DNA of 64,000 bases from Cephalotrichum gorgonifer (Eukaryota > Ascomycota > Sordariomycetes > Microascales > Microascaceae). Of the stretch, positions 11,297 through 21,719 are shown piece by piece. The notes under the pieces were generated by a model that saw nothing but the letters and a program-made list of their open reading frames with translations, searched no databases and was not told the DNA's origin. The translations under genes and the position numbers were made by a program. Position 1 is the first letter of the stretch, and each line of letters begins with the position of its first letter. The stretch lies in assembly GCA_900312665.1 (NCBI GenBank), contig ONZQ02000015.1, forward strand, positions 744,001 to 808,000. Direction: 5' to 3'.

Positions 11297-12396
11297 GGCG
11301 TAGATAGCTCTCTGCCTGACCTGGGGACGTGATTCCTGGAATTAACGTCGCCCGAGGATGAGAAACTAGGAGGGGCAGCTTGGGATTCGCCCGGAGTAGA
11401 GGGTGACTTGCTGTGCTACGCCGACTAAAAATGTATAGGCGATAGCTAGCTCCGATTTTCCCGCCCAAACCTCGAGTTTCTTTTCTGACGACAAGCGACC
11501 GACCTTTCAAAGTTCAAGCAAGCTCCAGGAGTCAAAGGGGTAATAAAAGAAAGACGGGGGAAATTTTCTTGTTCGTACGAGTCATAGGACTAAGCGCTTT
11601 CCTCCGTACGTCGGGCATACCGATTCGTGATCGGATATGCGCTGCCGGATTGGGACATCTAGTGGCGAAAAGCAAAATTTTCACCGAGCAATCCCCGTAT
11701 TGTGGGCGGACTAAGGAGTGCTAATCCACCTAAACCAGGGCACACTATGCCGCCTAGCTCCGCCGAAGATCGCATTTAAGCTGTGGGCGGGCTTTTTACA
11801 CTGTCGGCTTGTGCCGTGATCCTGGGGAACCCGTTTGTTGCTTCGTCGGGGCACGGCGCCGCCCATGGGGTATGGTATGGAAGGAGGCCTCGTAGGCTTT
11901 TGGTCCTGCACGCCTCGAGATTGCCAAGCCGATGAAATACGATCGGTCTCCGGGCTATTTTCTACCTTAATTCCTGGCCTGCGTTAGCTTCGGCACCCGC
12001 GTGTGCTGCATTGGCTAAATCTGCATGCACGTTTTCTAGGTCTGAGAGCCGCTAGAAAGCAGCTTGCCCCCGGGACCAACGCCCTACCCCGTCTTGCATA
12101 TACACTACTGCCAGAACCCGCGCCTGTTCGTGACAGAGACATAATTGCTCGATATCTAGTGGAGGTCTGACAGGGCGTGCTCGACACCATATTAAGCTCA
12201 TTTACTTCCGTCTTCGTGGATAACGGGGGCTCCAGCTCCGCCCCATTACGTTTATTATCTCTCCCACAAGATAGCCCAGTATTGGATATCGCACTCGATT
12301 AAGTGCAGTGACGAAATCCCATTACCTGAGAGAAAGTAAGCCACACTAGTAAATATACCATTTCCTGTTGGTGTGGGGATATATCTACTGGACTAG

Positions 12397-12423
12397 GTGT
12401 ACAGTACGTAGTACCTTGTACAC
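12397..12423. repeat. GTAC-rich inverted repeat
   Basis: Arms GTGTACA and TGTACAC flank a core that itself contains GTACGTAGTACC. It resembles the other GTAC palindromes of the window (around 29.6-31 kb and 38 kb). Confidence 0.6.
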
Positions 12424-12621
12424 TTTTGGTCCAGTGCCGTAGAATACCCCGGGCCCGTAAACGGGGGGTCAGGAACAGCACTCTTAGACCTTTAGAGAGT
12501 CAGTGACCCAGGGGAGTAGGTCGTTGCTGGGGGGTTTTCTGAGGACGAGAAAAGATTTTTGTTTTGTATACTGGGGCGGGTGACCCGGTCGCCAGTGTGC
12601 TTGATTGTGGCGGAAAACGGC

Positions 12622-12628
12622 AAAAAAA
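12622..12628 (-). terminator. Pol III terminator of tRNA-Lys
   Basis: Seven A on the plus strand are a T7 run on the minus strand, about 40 bases past the tRNA 3' end, as expected for RNA polymerase III. Confidence 0.6.
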
Positions 12629-12669
12629 GATCGGCGGTACCCGAGTATTCTCGGGTGCACTGGGAATTG

Positions 12670-12742
12670 AGCCCAATGCGGGGGTCGAACCCGCAGCCTT
12701 CAGATTAAGAGTCTGACGCTCTACCGATTGAGCTAACCGGGC
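12670..12742 (-). tRNA. tRNA-Lys(CTT)
   Basis: Read on the minus strand, the gene begins GCCCGGTTAGCTC and ends in TTGGGC. The acceptor stem pairs over seven positions (with G-T wobbles), the D stem is GCTC/GAGC, the anticodon stem TCAGA/TCTGA encloses CTCTTAA with anticodon CTT, and the T arm is GCGGG-TTCGACC-CCCGC-like. No intron. It reads AAG codons. Confidence 0.95.
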
Positions 12743-12953
12743 GGGTTATTGGTTGTTGAAACTACCAACTCGTGGGTTCCACTATGAGCCTTAGTTCACT
12801 ATATCCGGCCAGTTCCTGTTGGACTGGAGGTACGTAGCATTTATTTCACACTAATCGAGAACACGCTGAGGCCTCAAACAACTTGAGTGATTGCTGGTGC
12901 TTACCCAGGGCGTGCTTATCTAGGCGTACGTAAGAATACTTTATTCTCTATAC

Positions 12954-14086
12954 TCATTCGGTCTTCACCTCGAACTGATAAGTACCCACCGGATTCCCTA
13001 ACGCCCAATTGACCCCGTCTACCATGGTTCTATCCCATCTCTTAGATTCCGACAGCTGGCCATATCTGTGGAATCCATGCGGAACGCCCTTGAAGAGACT
13101 AATATCGGTTGGAACTCTAGCATAGCAAGACTAGTAAGTATGGCATACCGTGGCAGGTGGCGATACGGACTGTTAGAGACTCACCCTGCCTCCGTAAGCA
13201 TCTTAGCATATAGCAAGCCCTCGTCCCGCAGGGGATCAAGCCCTGCGATTCCAAATGTCGTGGGGGACAACCCCTTCACCTGTTCTGGCGATGCGTTACC
13301 GGGACTCAGCTTCAGGCCCTCGCCCGCGGGGTCCTTGATCCCCAGCATATTGAAGAACCATCTGCACCTATAGACAGGCAGCATCGGCGCATTCTCATTT
13401 TCCTTAACAGAGGAGACGGAGGGATCCGTGAGCTTTGCCAGTTGCGGACCATAGCAGTCCAGGGAGACCAGGCACGGTATCATTAGGACCTGTCCTATGA
13501 TGGGCGGGTATGAGGCTGCGAACTCGCCTAGGTGCTTCCGAAGCGTGAGGGATGCAGTGAGGTGGGCGCCCGCTGAGATCCCCCCTACCATTACCTTCAG
13601 CGGGTCTCCGTGCAAGTCAGCCATGTGGGCGTGGGCCCACTCGAAGGCGTCCTCGGCGTCGTTCCACTGAGTGGGGTATTTGTACTCTGGCGTGTGGCGG
13701 TAGTTTATGTTCAGCACGAGGACATTTGCTCCCAGAACTATCCTGCCGCAGGTTGCGTCTTCGCTGGACAGGGTACCGAACTGGTACCCCCCGCCGTGGA
13801 GGTGGATGTACACCGGCAAGACGGCGTCTTCGGCTGCGTTCACAGGCCGGTATGAACGGGCCTCGATCGACTCGCCGTCGCGCGTCGGGATGATGTAGTC
13901 CTTGACGCGAAGACGAGGGGCCATGTCCTTGAAGGCGGCGGCCGATATTGCTTCTCGATCGTCGTTGAGCCTCTTCTTTAGTCCGGGTGCATCTAGGACC
14001 GACGGGTCGTTGGACATTGGCGGGAGAGTTGCCTCGATGGCAAGCCACTCCTCGCTCGGGCCGCCGTAGCGTGAAAAGTCGCACAT
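12954..14086 (-). CDS. Alpha/beta hydrolase, hormone-sensitive-lipase (GDXG) family
   Basis: Two exons, 14086-13185 and 13116-12954, split by a 68-base intron (GTGAGT...TAG), give 354 residues in frame. The oxyanion-hole motif HGGGYQFG is followed by the nucleophile elbow GGISAGAH (Ser), the acid region GLDPLRDEG (Asp) and, in exon 2, GVPHGFHRYG with the catalytic His. All members of the triad are therefore present, and the last one is only recovered by splicing. The family hydrolyses short acyl esters, lactones or related small molecules; the substrate is not predictable. There is no signal peptide, so a cytosolic enzyme is likely. It points the same way as the secreted VOC gene upstream (about 490 bases apart). 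A frame-consistent fit to the family C-terminus (KRW, then a Trp and tail) supports the exon-2 stop at 12954. Confidence 0.9.
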
Positions 14087-14573
14087 GTCGCTTGAGGTGG
14101 GTGGTGGTAGATGGTGGCTACTTTTCGCTTGCGAGTCTCAATTGGAAAACAACACGGCGGGAACATTGGAAAGGGTTCGGTCAAATTGGCGGGGGCTACT
14201 CCGTAATGCGGGGGATGAACGGGGACGGAACCAGACCTCGGCAAACTCGTCTCCGCCAATAGCTGTTACCCCTTCCCCACGACCCCCGCGCCTCCCAGCA
14301 ACTGCAAGTTGTAATTCACCTTACCACAGGAAGAGTTGATTGGCACTGCGGCGGGCTTCTGAACTCTTTCGTCTCCAACGTGACCTACGGGTATACCATA
14401 TGATCGGCTATCCCAAACGAGGTATGCCGACGTATGTCGAACATCTCAATCCATCGTCGATACCACCTAGGTCTAACCAATTGACTTTCCAAAGCAAAGA
14501 ATCAACTCTTAATATAGAGGGGCATGGAGAGACAGCGATATATGTAGATACCCAATGAAACCCCCTCGCCAAC
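14087..14573. other. Intergenic, 0.5 kb
   Basis: Probable promoter of the hydrolase and 3' region of the VOC gene. Short frames only; nothing else seen. Confidence 0.5.
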
Positions 14574-15281
14574 CTAGCCAAACAGGTCACCCTCATCTTG
14601 CGGCAGAATCTCCAACAAGTTTCCATCCGGATCCGCCGCGAAGATGTTCAGCAAGTTCAACTGCTTCATCCCCGCCCGGATCTGCATAAACTCCTCGTCG
14701 CTCAAATTTGTCGCGTCCCCCAACGAGGCCGGGTCAGACATATATCCCTCCGTCGGCAGATCCTCCCCGGGCCGCTTGTAAATTGTCGCCCCCCAACTCT
14801 CCAGCCTTTCTAGGGCCGAATCGATGCTCGGGACGACGATTCCAAGGTGGCTGAGTGTGCTGGTTCGCTTGTCCGTCCCGGGGATGTCCTCCCCCTCGAC
14901 ACTGAAGTGCACCATCTCGATCAGGCCCGCGTTGTTGTTCTTGAAACGGATGAGCTCTTCGGTCGTCTGGTACCCCGTGCCGTTCCTCCCGCCCTGGCTG
15001 TGGCCCATGTAGGTGAAGGACAGGTGGGGCGTTAGGTTGTAGGTGAACATATGTCTGAAGCCAAAGACATCGCTGTAGAAGTTCCGGCTGCGCGTGAGGT
15101 TATTGACGTTTAGGCTGATGTGGTTCATGAAGTAGCCCTTCGTCGCGGGGTCCGAAGGCTCGTCGGACCCTGGTTCTGTGAAGGGGTATTCATCGGGGGC
15201 ATTTGCGTTTCTGGGTTTCATGGAGCCGCAGGCCATGACGGCTGGCAGGAGGCCGAAGGCAAGGAGGGTCTTTGCAAGCAT
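14574..15281 (-). CDS. Secreted glyoxalase/VOC-superfamily protein
   Basis: A single exon encodes 235 residues. Residues 1-17 form a signal peptide (LLAFGLLPAVMA), unusual because glyoxalase I is normally cytosolic. The rest is a two-module vicinal-oxygen-chelate fold: NHISLNVNNLTRSRNFYSD opens module one and GLIEMVHF closes it with a Glu; TLSHLGIVVPSIDSALERL opens module two and DPDGNLLEILP closes it. The His/Glu pairs (H in NHIS, E in LIEMV, H in SHLG, E in LLEI) match the four metal ligands of lactoylglutathione lyase-like proteins. Fungal annotations usually call such proteins lactoylglutathione lyase, but secretion means glutathione-dependent methylglyoxal removal is not assured; it may be another VOC activity. 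NVNNLT and NGTG are possible N-glycosylation sites. Confidence 0.85.
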   Translation of the reverse strand: MLAKTLLAFGLLPAVMACGSMKPRNANAPDEYPFTEPGSDEPSDPATKGYFMNHISLNVNNLTRSRNFYSDVFGFRHMFTYNLTPHLSFTYMGHSQGGRNGTGYQTTEELIRFKNNNAGLIEMVHFSVEGEDIPGTDKRTSTLSHLGIVVPSIDSALERLESWGATIYKRPGEDLPTEGYMSDPASLGDATNLSDEEFMQIRAGMKQLNLLNIFAADPDGNLLEILPQDEGDLFG

Positions 15282-16574
15282 AGCGGGTGTACGGCGGGTA
15301 GTGTCGAGTATCTGAGTGGAAAGGTACCTTGTATTCTAGGCGGCGGATAGTGACTTACTGACGTTTGATGCTCTTCAACCCATACTTATATATATGTATG
15401 TATCATCTTTGCCCTATGGACTGTCTGTGATCACAAAGTCCTGAGCGGGCTTCAAAGCCGTCTGACAGCTGGCGCAGCTCTCTAGAGCCGCTTATCACCG
15501 CTCCGTTACCAGGCTGGAAAATTAGCCACCAGTCTCAACATCATTATCCGTGTCATCCAAATAAGGGGTTACAAGGAATTGAAAGCTGCGCCTCGCACAA
15601 TTTACAAGTAAGGCTCCCCATGGTAGTCCGATCACCGCGTCAGTCGGCTTTTAGCGGGCGTAGCAGAAGGATTCCTCAGGGACGACGATCGTCCCGCGCT
15701 TGGGCAGCACCGCCTCATCGGTGCGTTGTGATCTTCGGGAATAATCCGAAAATAGTTATACGGTGCACTGTCGGACGCTAACTGCAGCCTAAACATCGGA
15801 GCGAAGTCGAAGTAACTGGAATGGTAACCGACAAGTCCTATGGGCAGACAGATGCCCTTACACGGACATATGCAGAAAGGTATTAGGCACTTGTCCTTGG
15901 TGTCTGGATCGGGGTGGCAGTCAGTGTATTACGCGTGCATGGTGGGCTTGACTACTGTGCATGATTAGCTCCAGCACTCGTAGCTTCGACCCGGAAGAAC
16001 ACAAATGGGGGTCCTTCTTCCGTGAAGTGGACTTACATTCGCCCCTCCCAAGTCTTAATGGCTCAGCCTTTTGTCTTCTCTGTCTGGAGTCTGGACTCAG
16101 AGCAGGGCGGGGTTCTATCCAAACTTTGAGAATCTTCTCCAATACGCTGTTTGTTTGTATCGCACAACAAAGGTGTCTAATCGCGTGTTCGCGCAAGCCT
16201 GTTTTTTTTCCAACGACAAGGCTGGGCGGTATTACTTGGACTTCGTATTTGGCGTCCAAAATATGAGAGAGGAGGGTATCCGTAGGTATAGAAACCCGTC
16301 TGGGAATATAGACACCCAACAACTAACTACCAGGCTCTAGCCACGGACCAGGCTGGCCACCTGTAAATGGGTGGCACGGTTCCCCAGGGCATATATTCCT
16401 CCGTGCTTACGCTCGAGTTTCGTGAAGCCCACAGTAGTAGCAATGATCGGCAAAGGTGGCCATGTTGATCTCAGAGCTGAAAACAAGGATATTTATTAAT
16501 ATTAGTGTAAATACTTTCGCCCCGCCTCTCCTTGACAGCCTAGGACAAGACATTGCGCCCAGCAAGTCCTCCTT
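15282..16574. other. Intergenic, 1.3 kb
   Basis: Probable VOC promoter at the left (TATA-like ACTTATATATATG near 15383) and the promoter of the membrane-protein gene at the right. The frames at 15921-16340 overlap on both strands without motifs. Confidence 0.5.
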
Positions 16575-17633
16575 TTGAATGTCATGGCGGCCATGGACGA
16601 AACCGAGTGTACCACGTCAACGCGCGAATGGGCGATGCTCATCATCACAATTCTCTCCATGAACGTATCATGGTGGATTTGTGATATCCCACTGCTGTGG
16701 ACTCATGGCTTCAGGCGGTACCTCAGCTCGGTGACTTGGCAGTGCTACCGACTATACACGCCCAGCTGCGCGGCGCTGTACGCCCAAATGCACGCCAGGG
16801 CGCCGGAGGAGGCGCCGTACATTTATTACGTCGGCCCGTACTTCGATGACCCGAGTCCGAAGGAAACCCGCGTCGCCGATCCGCTCCTATCAGCCGGGGG
16901 AGGAATCGGCATCGATGCGCTATCGCCGCCCGAGAGCCCGATCAAAACTCTGAGTCGCTTCCAGATCTCCAAGTCCCTCGTTCTCGACAGCCTGACGATT
17001 ATCGCCACCGGCCTCACGGTCCACCAGGCCATAATCCTGCCCGAGGACTCTCCCACTTCTGGCATCGGCGTGTCGATATGGGCATACCCAACACTCCCCG
17101 TCGCGCTGCTTGGGATATGGCAACTTGTCTGTGGTACATGGATAAGGTGGAGCCGGAAGTACACCCTATGGCTGGGCATGCTCCTCGTTATCGGCATCGG
17201 CGCGGCTGTCATCGCCCCAGTCGCAGCGCTCTCGCCTGCACGGGAGAAGAAGCTCTGGATCCTGGCTATAATCGCCTATGTCATCATGGCCTTGCCCGTC
17301 CTCGCGATTATAAGCGGCCCGGGGGTCTTAATCGCCCTAGCCTTAGGTTTTCTTATCCGTGTTGGCGGGGTCGGAATCGGGTCTTTATCTGACATGGCAT
17401 ATTTCCCATTCTGTGAGCTGAGGAATAAGGCCTTCGGTGCCACGTATATTACTATCGGTGTCATTGGAGCGTTGTTGGCTTTCGTCGGTTGGTTTAAGTA
17501 TATTTTAGGGAGACCTCCTTTGTTTGGCAGGAAACCAAGAGACACGGCAGGGGCCGGGTTTGGACCGGGCGACGTGCCCGCGACGGGTATGGAAGGGGTT
17601 GATAATACCCGCATGGCTGGAAGAGTCGCTTAA
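16575..17633 (+). CDS. Unassigned fungal multi-pass membrane protein
   Basis: I do not recognise the family. The 352-residue single-exon frame has GC-rich codon use like its neighbours and a clear topology: an N-terminal hydrophobic helix (about 21-45), a soluble region of about 90 residues containing YIYYVGPYFDDPSP, then five or so helices between about 140 and 320 (for example the LDSLTIIATGLTVHQAIIL, LWLGMLLVIGIGAAVIAPVA and LIALALGFLIRVGGVGIG stretches), and a polar Gly/Pro-rich tail. A second ATG follows four codons after the first (MNVMAAMDE). There is no signal cleavage site, transporter signature or catalytic motif. It could be an orphan membrane protein of Pezizomycotina; function is not inferred. 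Confidence 0.65.
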   Translation: MNVMAAMDETECTTSTREWAMLIITILSMNVSWWICDIPLLWTHGFRRYLSSVTWQCYRLYTPSCAALYAQMHARAPEEAPYIYYVGPYFDDPSPKETRVADPLLSAGGGIGIDALSPPESPIKTLSRFQISKSLVLDSLTIIATGLTVHQAIILPEDSPTSGIGVSIWAYPTLPVALLGIWQLVCGTWIRWSRKYTLWLGMLLVIGIGAAVIAPVAALSPAREKKLWILAIIAYVIMALPVLAIISGPGVLIALALGFLIRVGGVGIGSLSDMAYFPFCELRNKAFGATYITIGVIGALLAFVGWFKYILGRPPLFGRKPRDTAGAGFGPGDVPATGMEGVDNTRMAGRVA

Positions 17634-17886
17634 GCTTTATGTATGATATCCCGTAATTATCACTTTTACCGGGATGCTGTCGCGCAGATAGACACTTGCT
17701 TTTAAGAGACTTCGTGATACTAGCTTCCAAATTCGACGGCGGTTCGCCCCCGGAGCCCCTCCACCAGACTCCCCGGACCGAGGGAGGTACCTCCAGAAGC
17801 TACACGTTACAGGGAAGGCTGGTATAACTGTGGCGAATGATACTAAAGCAAAAGAAAACTCCCTGAGAAAGGGCAAAAAATATGAA
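17634..17886. other. Intergenic, 0.25 kb
   Basis: Ends with a six-A run (17875-17880), the likely Pol III terminator for the tRNA-Glu gene on the minus strand. Confidence 0.5.
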
Positions 17887-17958
17887 CTCCCACACAGGGA
17901 ATCGAACCCCGGTCTCTGCCGTGAGAGGGCAGTATGATAACCCCTACACTATATGGGA
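17887..17958 (-). tRNA. tRNA-Glu(CTC)
   Basis: On the minus strand it begins TCCCATATAGTGTAG and ends TGTGGGAG. The acceptor stem TCCCATA/TGTGGGA pairs fully with one wobble, the anticodon loop CCCTCTCAC holds CTC, and the T loop is TTCGATT with one G-U pair in the stem. No intron. It reads GAG codons. Confidence 0.95.
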
Positions 17959-18655
17959 TGTTGGATGTTGATGTGCTGGCTAGCTCCATACTAGCCTCTT
18001 TACAGTGTCCGACGCACCACCGCCGTTACTCTCCACAGCCGTGAAGCGCTGGGCTGAGAACATCGATAAGGCCATTAATGCTCTGTGGTCTTGAGAGCCA
18101 GGTAAGTAGGTGCAGGAAGACGGGTCTCGCGATTCGCGAGCCTATCAAAGCTGCTGAAGAGACACCAGGTGATTGCTTCAAGTTCTCAGAAGAAAATCCC
18201 TACAGCACATAATGGCTGGTTTCGATCTATGGTATTGGCTCGGCCTTTGGTATCTTTTTTTTTTTGGTTGCTATCAACTTCAGCTCGCTGGTTTGGCCAC
18301 AACGACTGGAACTCATGGGTGGTGCGAACTGGTAGCAGGTTAGAGCAAATAACTGTTGCCCTCGCGGACTGGAGCGAAGCTCGCTCTAGTTCTCGTTGTA
18401 TGCTTTTTCTCCCTGAAGCCCCCCCCCCAACTCAAATTTTTAAGTGCCTTGTATAAATATTATGCCGCGAGAAGACGACTGCTTCCTTGTACTCAGCAAG
18501 CCAGACCTTATTTTCCATCAACCTCGAGTTCAATCTCCCCTCCAGCAACCTTCCTCCAAACGTGAGTTGATCCTTCCTCAGCCAACCATCACTCCCGCTC
18601 CATGGCCTTCACCACAACGCAATTTTGAGACCCACTGCCCCCATCCACGTCCACC
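17959..18655. other. Intergenic, 0.7 kb
   Basis: Upstream region of the tRNA-Glu gene and promoter/leader of the MYND gene. There is a T10 tract near 18257 and pyrimidine-rich sequence just before the start codon, common in fungal leaders. No separate gene seen. Confidence 0.5.
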
Positions 18656-19753
18656 ATGTCCTCCCCAGCCGACTCCTTGAGGCCGGTCATGTCCTCCCCA
18701 ACCAACTACCTAAGGCTGGACATGTTGCCGCCAGCCCCTGGCCACCTAAAAGGGCCGTCCTGCGAGGCCTGTGACCAGAAATGCAACCTCCAACGCTGCA
18801 CGGGTTGCCTCGCGGTGTACTATTGTGGACGAGCCCACCAAGCGTCCGATCGAGCGAATCACAAGAAGGGTTGCGTAGCGGTACGGCGCGCGCGAGAATA
18901 CAGCGAACGAGAGGCACTGGGTGTTCCGGACGGCGCTTGGAGATCTTTCATCGGCGACTTTCATCGTTTCACCAACGCCCAAGAATACCTGTCCCAGCGC
19001 TGCTCCCTCGCGAATAGTCTACTACGTCATTTCGGCGAGCGGGGTGGCCGTGTCGCGGCCGTCGAGCACTTGATCCCGTCGCTGTATGTATCTCTCGGAA
19101 GAGACCAGGAGGCGTACGATTTCCTGAAGCTCTACGCTTATACTAGTCACGCCCTCGGCTGGCCTAGGCAGAAGTTGCCGTTCCTGGAGCCCAGGGACTC
19201 GGATGTATTAGAGGACCGCCAAGATGAGCACTGGACGGATGGGCTACATGGCGACCTGAACCACGCTATACCCTTACTTCTCGTCAAGGTCCGAGTGCTT
19301 CTTGAGCTCCGGGCTATCCAAAGCACCATGAGGGCATTTGCGGGTACCCTACCACCCGAGATCATTAGCATAGTCTGCCGCCAGCTCGTCGACAGCACCG
19401 CATTGGCATCGCGCCCCGAAGTCCTCAGATCTAACCCAGATGTCATCGGCGGCCTTATCCGGAAAATGAAGGCCCAAATCCGGGAAATCTACCGAGCCAG
19501 TGACAGGTTGAACCACGAATTCTGGCGATTCATGTTCAACGAGCCTGAGCCTCAGTTGTACGGCATGTCCAACTCCTCCTCATTCAGCACAAGGCAGGAC
19601 GCTATTTCCGCGATTATCTTCAATCGTCCGTCGTGGTGCTCCACACCCGGCGCCCTGGAAACGATACTGGATTTGAGGCTAGCGGTCTGGTGTCCCAGGA
19701 TCAATGGTCGACGGTGGGGGTGGAGCGACCCTGCCTACTATGACCCGTATTGA
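18656..19753 (+). CDS. MYND-type zinc finger protein
   Basis: One exon, 365 residues, with an alternative in-frame Met at residue 11. Residues about 34-70 are a MYND finger: CEACDQKC, CTGCLAVYYCGRAHQ, then H and C in NHKKGC, giving the C-C-C-C-C-C-H-C zinc pattern. The remaining 290 residues are helical and include LPPEIISIVCRQLVD, which resembles an F-box-like or 2EXR-like short motif but is too short to call. MYND fingers recruit proteins through proline-rich peptides. In fungi stand-alone MYND proteins of this size are numerous and mostly uncharacterised. Its finger differs from that of the deaminase fusion 9 kb away, so it is not a recent copy. Confidence 0.85.
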   Translation: MSSPADSLRPVMSSPTNYLRLDMLPPAPGHLKGPSCEACDQKCNLQRCTGCLAVYYCGRAHQASDRANHKKGCVAVRRAREYSEREALGVPDGAWRSFIGDFHRFTNAQEYLSQRCSLANSLLRHFGERGGRVAAVEHLIPSLYVSLGRDQEAYDFLKLYAYTSHALGWPRQKLPFLEPRDSDVLEDRQDEHWTDGLHGDLNHAIPLLLVKVRVLLELRAIQSTMRAFAGTLPPEIISIVCRQLVDSTALASRPEVLRSNPDVIGGLIRKMKAQIREIYRASDRLNHEFWRFMFNEPEPQLYGMSNSSSFSTRQDAISAIIFNRPSWCSTPGALETILDLRLAVWCPRINGRRWGWSDPAYYDPY

Positions 19754-20247
19754 CGTGGACTAGATGGCGCGGGCGTCGCGGAGGAGCCACCATCGATCGT
19801 CCGCCAAGCACCAGCAAGTACAGATCCAGACTTTGGCACGGACTTTTGCAATTCTTTCATCTGGATCACCATCACATCCTAGGTCGGTGCCGCCACTCTC
19901 ATGGGCAGACATATCAACTATGGGTCGAAAAGTGCATGTATTTGGCTACCTGTACAAATACACGGCTAGCTGTGTCTCGCCAGCATCGCCCAGACAAGAA
20001 GCGGAAGGAGGCTTATGAACGGGCTTTTCTGCTGGAGAAGCACGATGTAGTTAAGTTCGCCGAGAGCGACAGTTTGGCGTCCGCGAGGACAAGAAGAATT
20101 GAAGATGTGGTGATAATAATAGGTAATAAAGGGTTTATGATGCGGAAGATGAAACACGCGCGCACACCACACCCCGGTGACCAATCTGAATAAGCGATAA
20201 AAGTCCTATGCCAATGTTTCACCAATTATCCCTTGAGCAAAAGACCT
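19754..20247. other. Intergenic between convergent genes, 0.5 kb
   Basis: 3' regions of the MYND gene and the DUF1996 gene. The 147-codon frame at 19750-20193 begins inside the end of the MYND gene and has no motif; I do not call it a gene. Confidence 0.5.
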
Positions 20248-21719
20248 CTATTTCATCTCCATACCGATACCGGGAAGCTCGGTGAGCCCTAGTCGCAGGG
20301 TCAGCTCAGAACACGTCCCATCGTTTAAGCCTGCACACAAAAGTGAGGAAGAAAACAGGGGGGGGGGTAAGAAAACTTACATCCGTCGACGTCCTCATTA
20401 ACGAGGGTCTTGACCTGACACGCCTTAGCCTGGTCGATGCTCTGCCTCGCCAGTCCTGCGCAGCTGGCGCCAAAGCACCCCGAGGTGTCCATGGCCTTCT
20501 GGAGCGAGTCGTCCTTCCACCCGAAGACGTAGTCGGCGTGCTGGCCGAAGCCCGTGCCGTCGCCGGTGGAGAGGACGAAGGGGCTGGAGCCGTCCGTGGG
20601 CCAGTCGGCCTGGTTGTTGAAGCTGGTGGTGTCCCAGGTGACCTCGTACATGAGCTGCGGGATGCGGACGGGGTGGGTGGAGGGGCAGGCGCCGCCGAGA
20701 GAGAGGAAGGTGGCGGGGCCGTCGACAGGGTAGGCGACGTGGGACTTGTGGTCTACGCTGTCGAGGTTCTTGCCGTCCCAGCAGCTGAAGAAGGGGGGAG
20801 ACGGATTGTTAGCCAGTTTGCTACGAGAGGTAGACAAGAGTAGATTGGTGGTGAGGTGTGAAATCTTACGTTGGGAAGAGAATGTTAGAGCGGATGCCAC
20901 CTGCGCATGCCTTGGCGGGGAAAGCGGGGGTGTCGACGCTGCACGTATTGTTAGAATATCAAGAGAAATACCAATTATATAGGGCATAGAGACGTACCTG
21001 GCATCCTGGCACGGAGCACCTACATCGCCTCCGAAGTTGGGTCCCGTGTAACAACGGAAGCAGTTCTGCTTCTCCATGTTCCTGGGACGCTCACGGTCCA
21101 TGGGGTCACCAGAGAGCATGCGGAAACCCTAAGAGCCAGAGTTAGTAAAGATAGATCTCTCCACGCTTCGTTGTCGAGATAAACCATGGGAGGGAAAACT
21201 TGCAGGCTGGAAGGCAGTGATGGAGCCGGGCGCGGCCGAGACATAGTACACGAGGATACCGCCGTTCGTTTGCGTACTGAATTGGTCGCTGAACTGGAGT
21301 CTGCAAAAGGGAGGTCAGTCACCCCCGGCACGAGCGAAAGAGGAAGAAAACGTCACGATAGGGGCCCAAGAGGAGACATACGGGTTGCCCATCTGAGGTA
21401 CGCGCTTGTACGTGCCGTTCTTGGCCTTGAAGTACATGTTCGCGGTCCAGTAGTTGGAGTGGTCGTCGGAGAACTGGCACGTGGTGCAAGTGGACTCCTT
21501 CGAGACGTCTCCCGTCGTCATCGTGGCGTTGAACGAGTTGCCGCCGACGATCTGGTGGACGTGGGGCGAGGGGATCTGGCCCGGGTTGACGAGGGGGTCC
21601 AGCCTGTCGATGACGACCTTGGTGCACCCGAAGCGCAGCATGGTGAGGCCGCCGGCGCCGCCGAACTGCGGCGCCGCGTTGGCGGTTGCCACGAGGGCGA
21701 AGATGGTAGACCAGTGCAT
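20248..21719 (-). CDS. Secreted DUF1996 protein, six exons
   Basis: Exons 21719-21382, 21300-21204, 21128-20998, 20938-20870, 20784-20381 and 20330-20248 add to 1,122 bases, 373 residues, in frame. Residues 1-16 are a signal peptide (ALVATANA). The mature protein opens with the DUF1996 signature (MLRFGCTKVVIDRLDPLVNPG, then SPHVHQIVGGNSFN with two His) and contains CTTCQFSDDHSNYW, GFRMLSGDPM, CWDGKNLDS and HPVRIPQLMYEV, all typical of this fungal secreted family. Function is unknown; the conserved His and Cys residues suggest an enzyme or a wall-associated protein, and such proteins are often found in fungal secretomes. Intron 2 has a GC donor (GCAAGT), the only placement that keeps AFQP-GFRML in frame. 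The last intron contains a run of C on the coding strand. Confidence 0.9.

Larger units (their letters stand above)
11297..12669. other. Intergenic, 1.4 kb
   Basis: This holds the probable promoter of the permease (minus strand) and a gene-poor stretch up to the tRNA-Lys gene. Open frames are short and motif-free. A GTAC-rich inverted repeat lies at 12397-12423. Confidence 0.55.

Noticed and set aside
19750..20193. 147-codon frame overlapping the end of the MYND gene
   Set aside because: Begins within the MYND gene, unbalanced composition, and faces the 3' end of the DUF1996 gene; no support.
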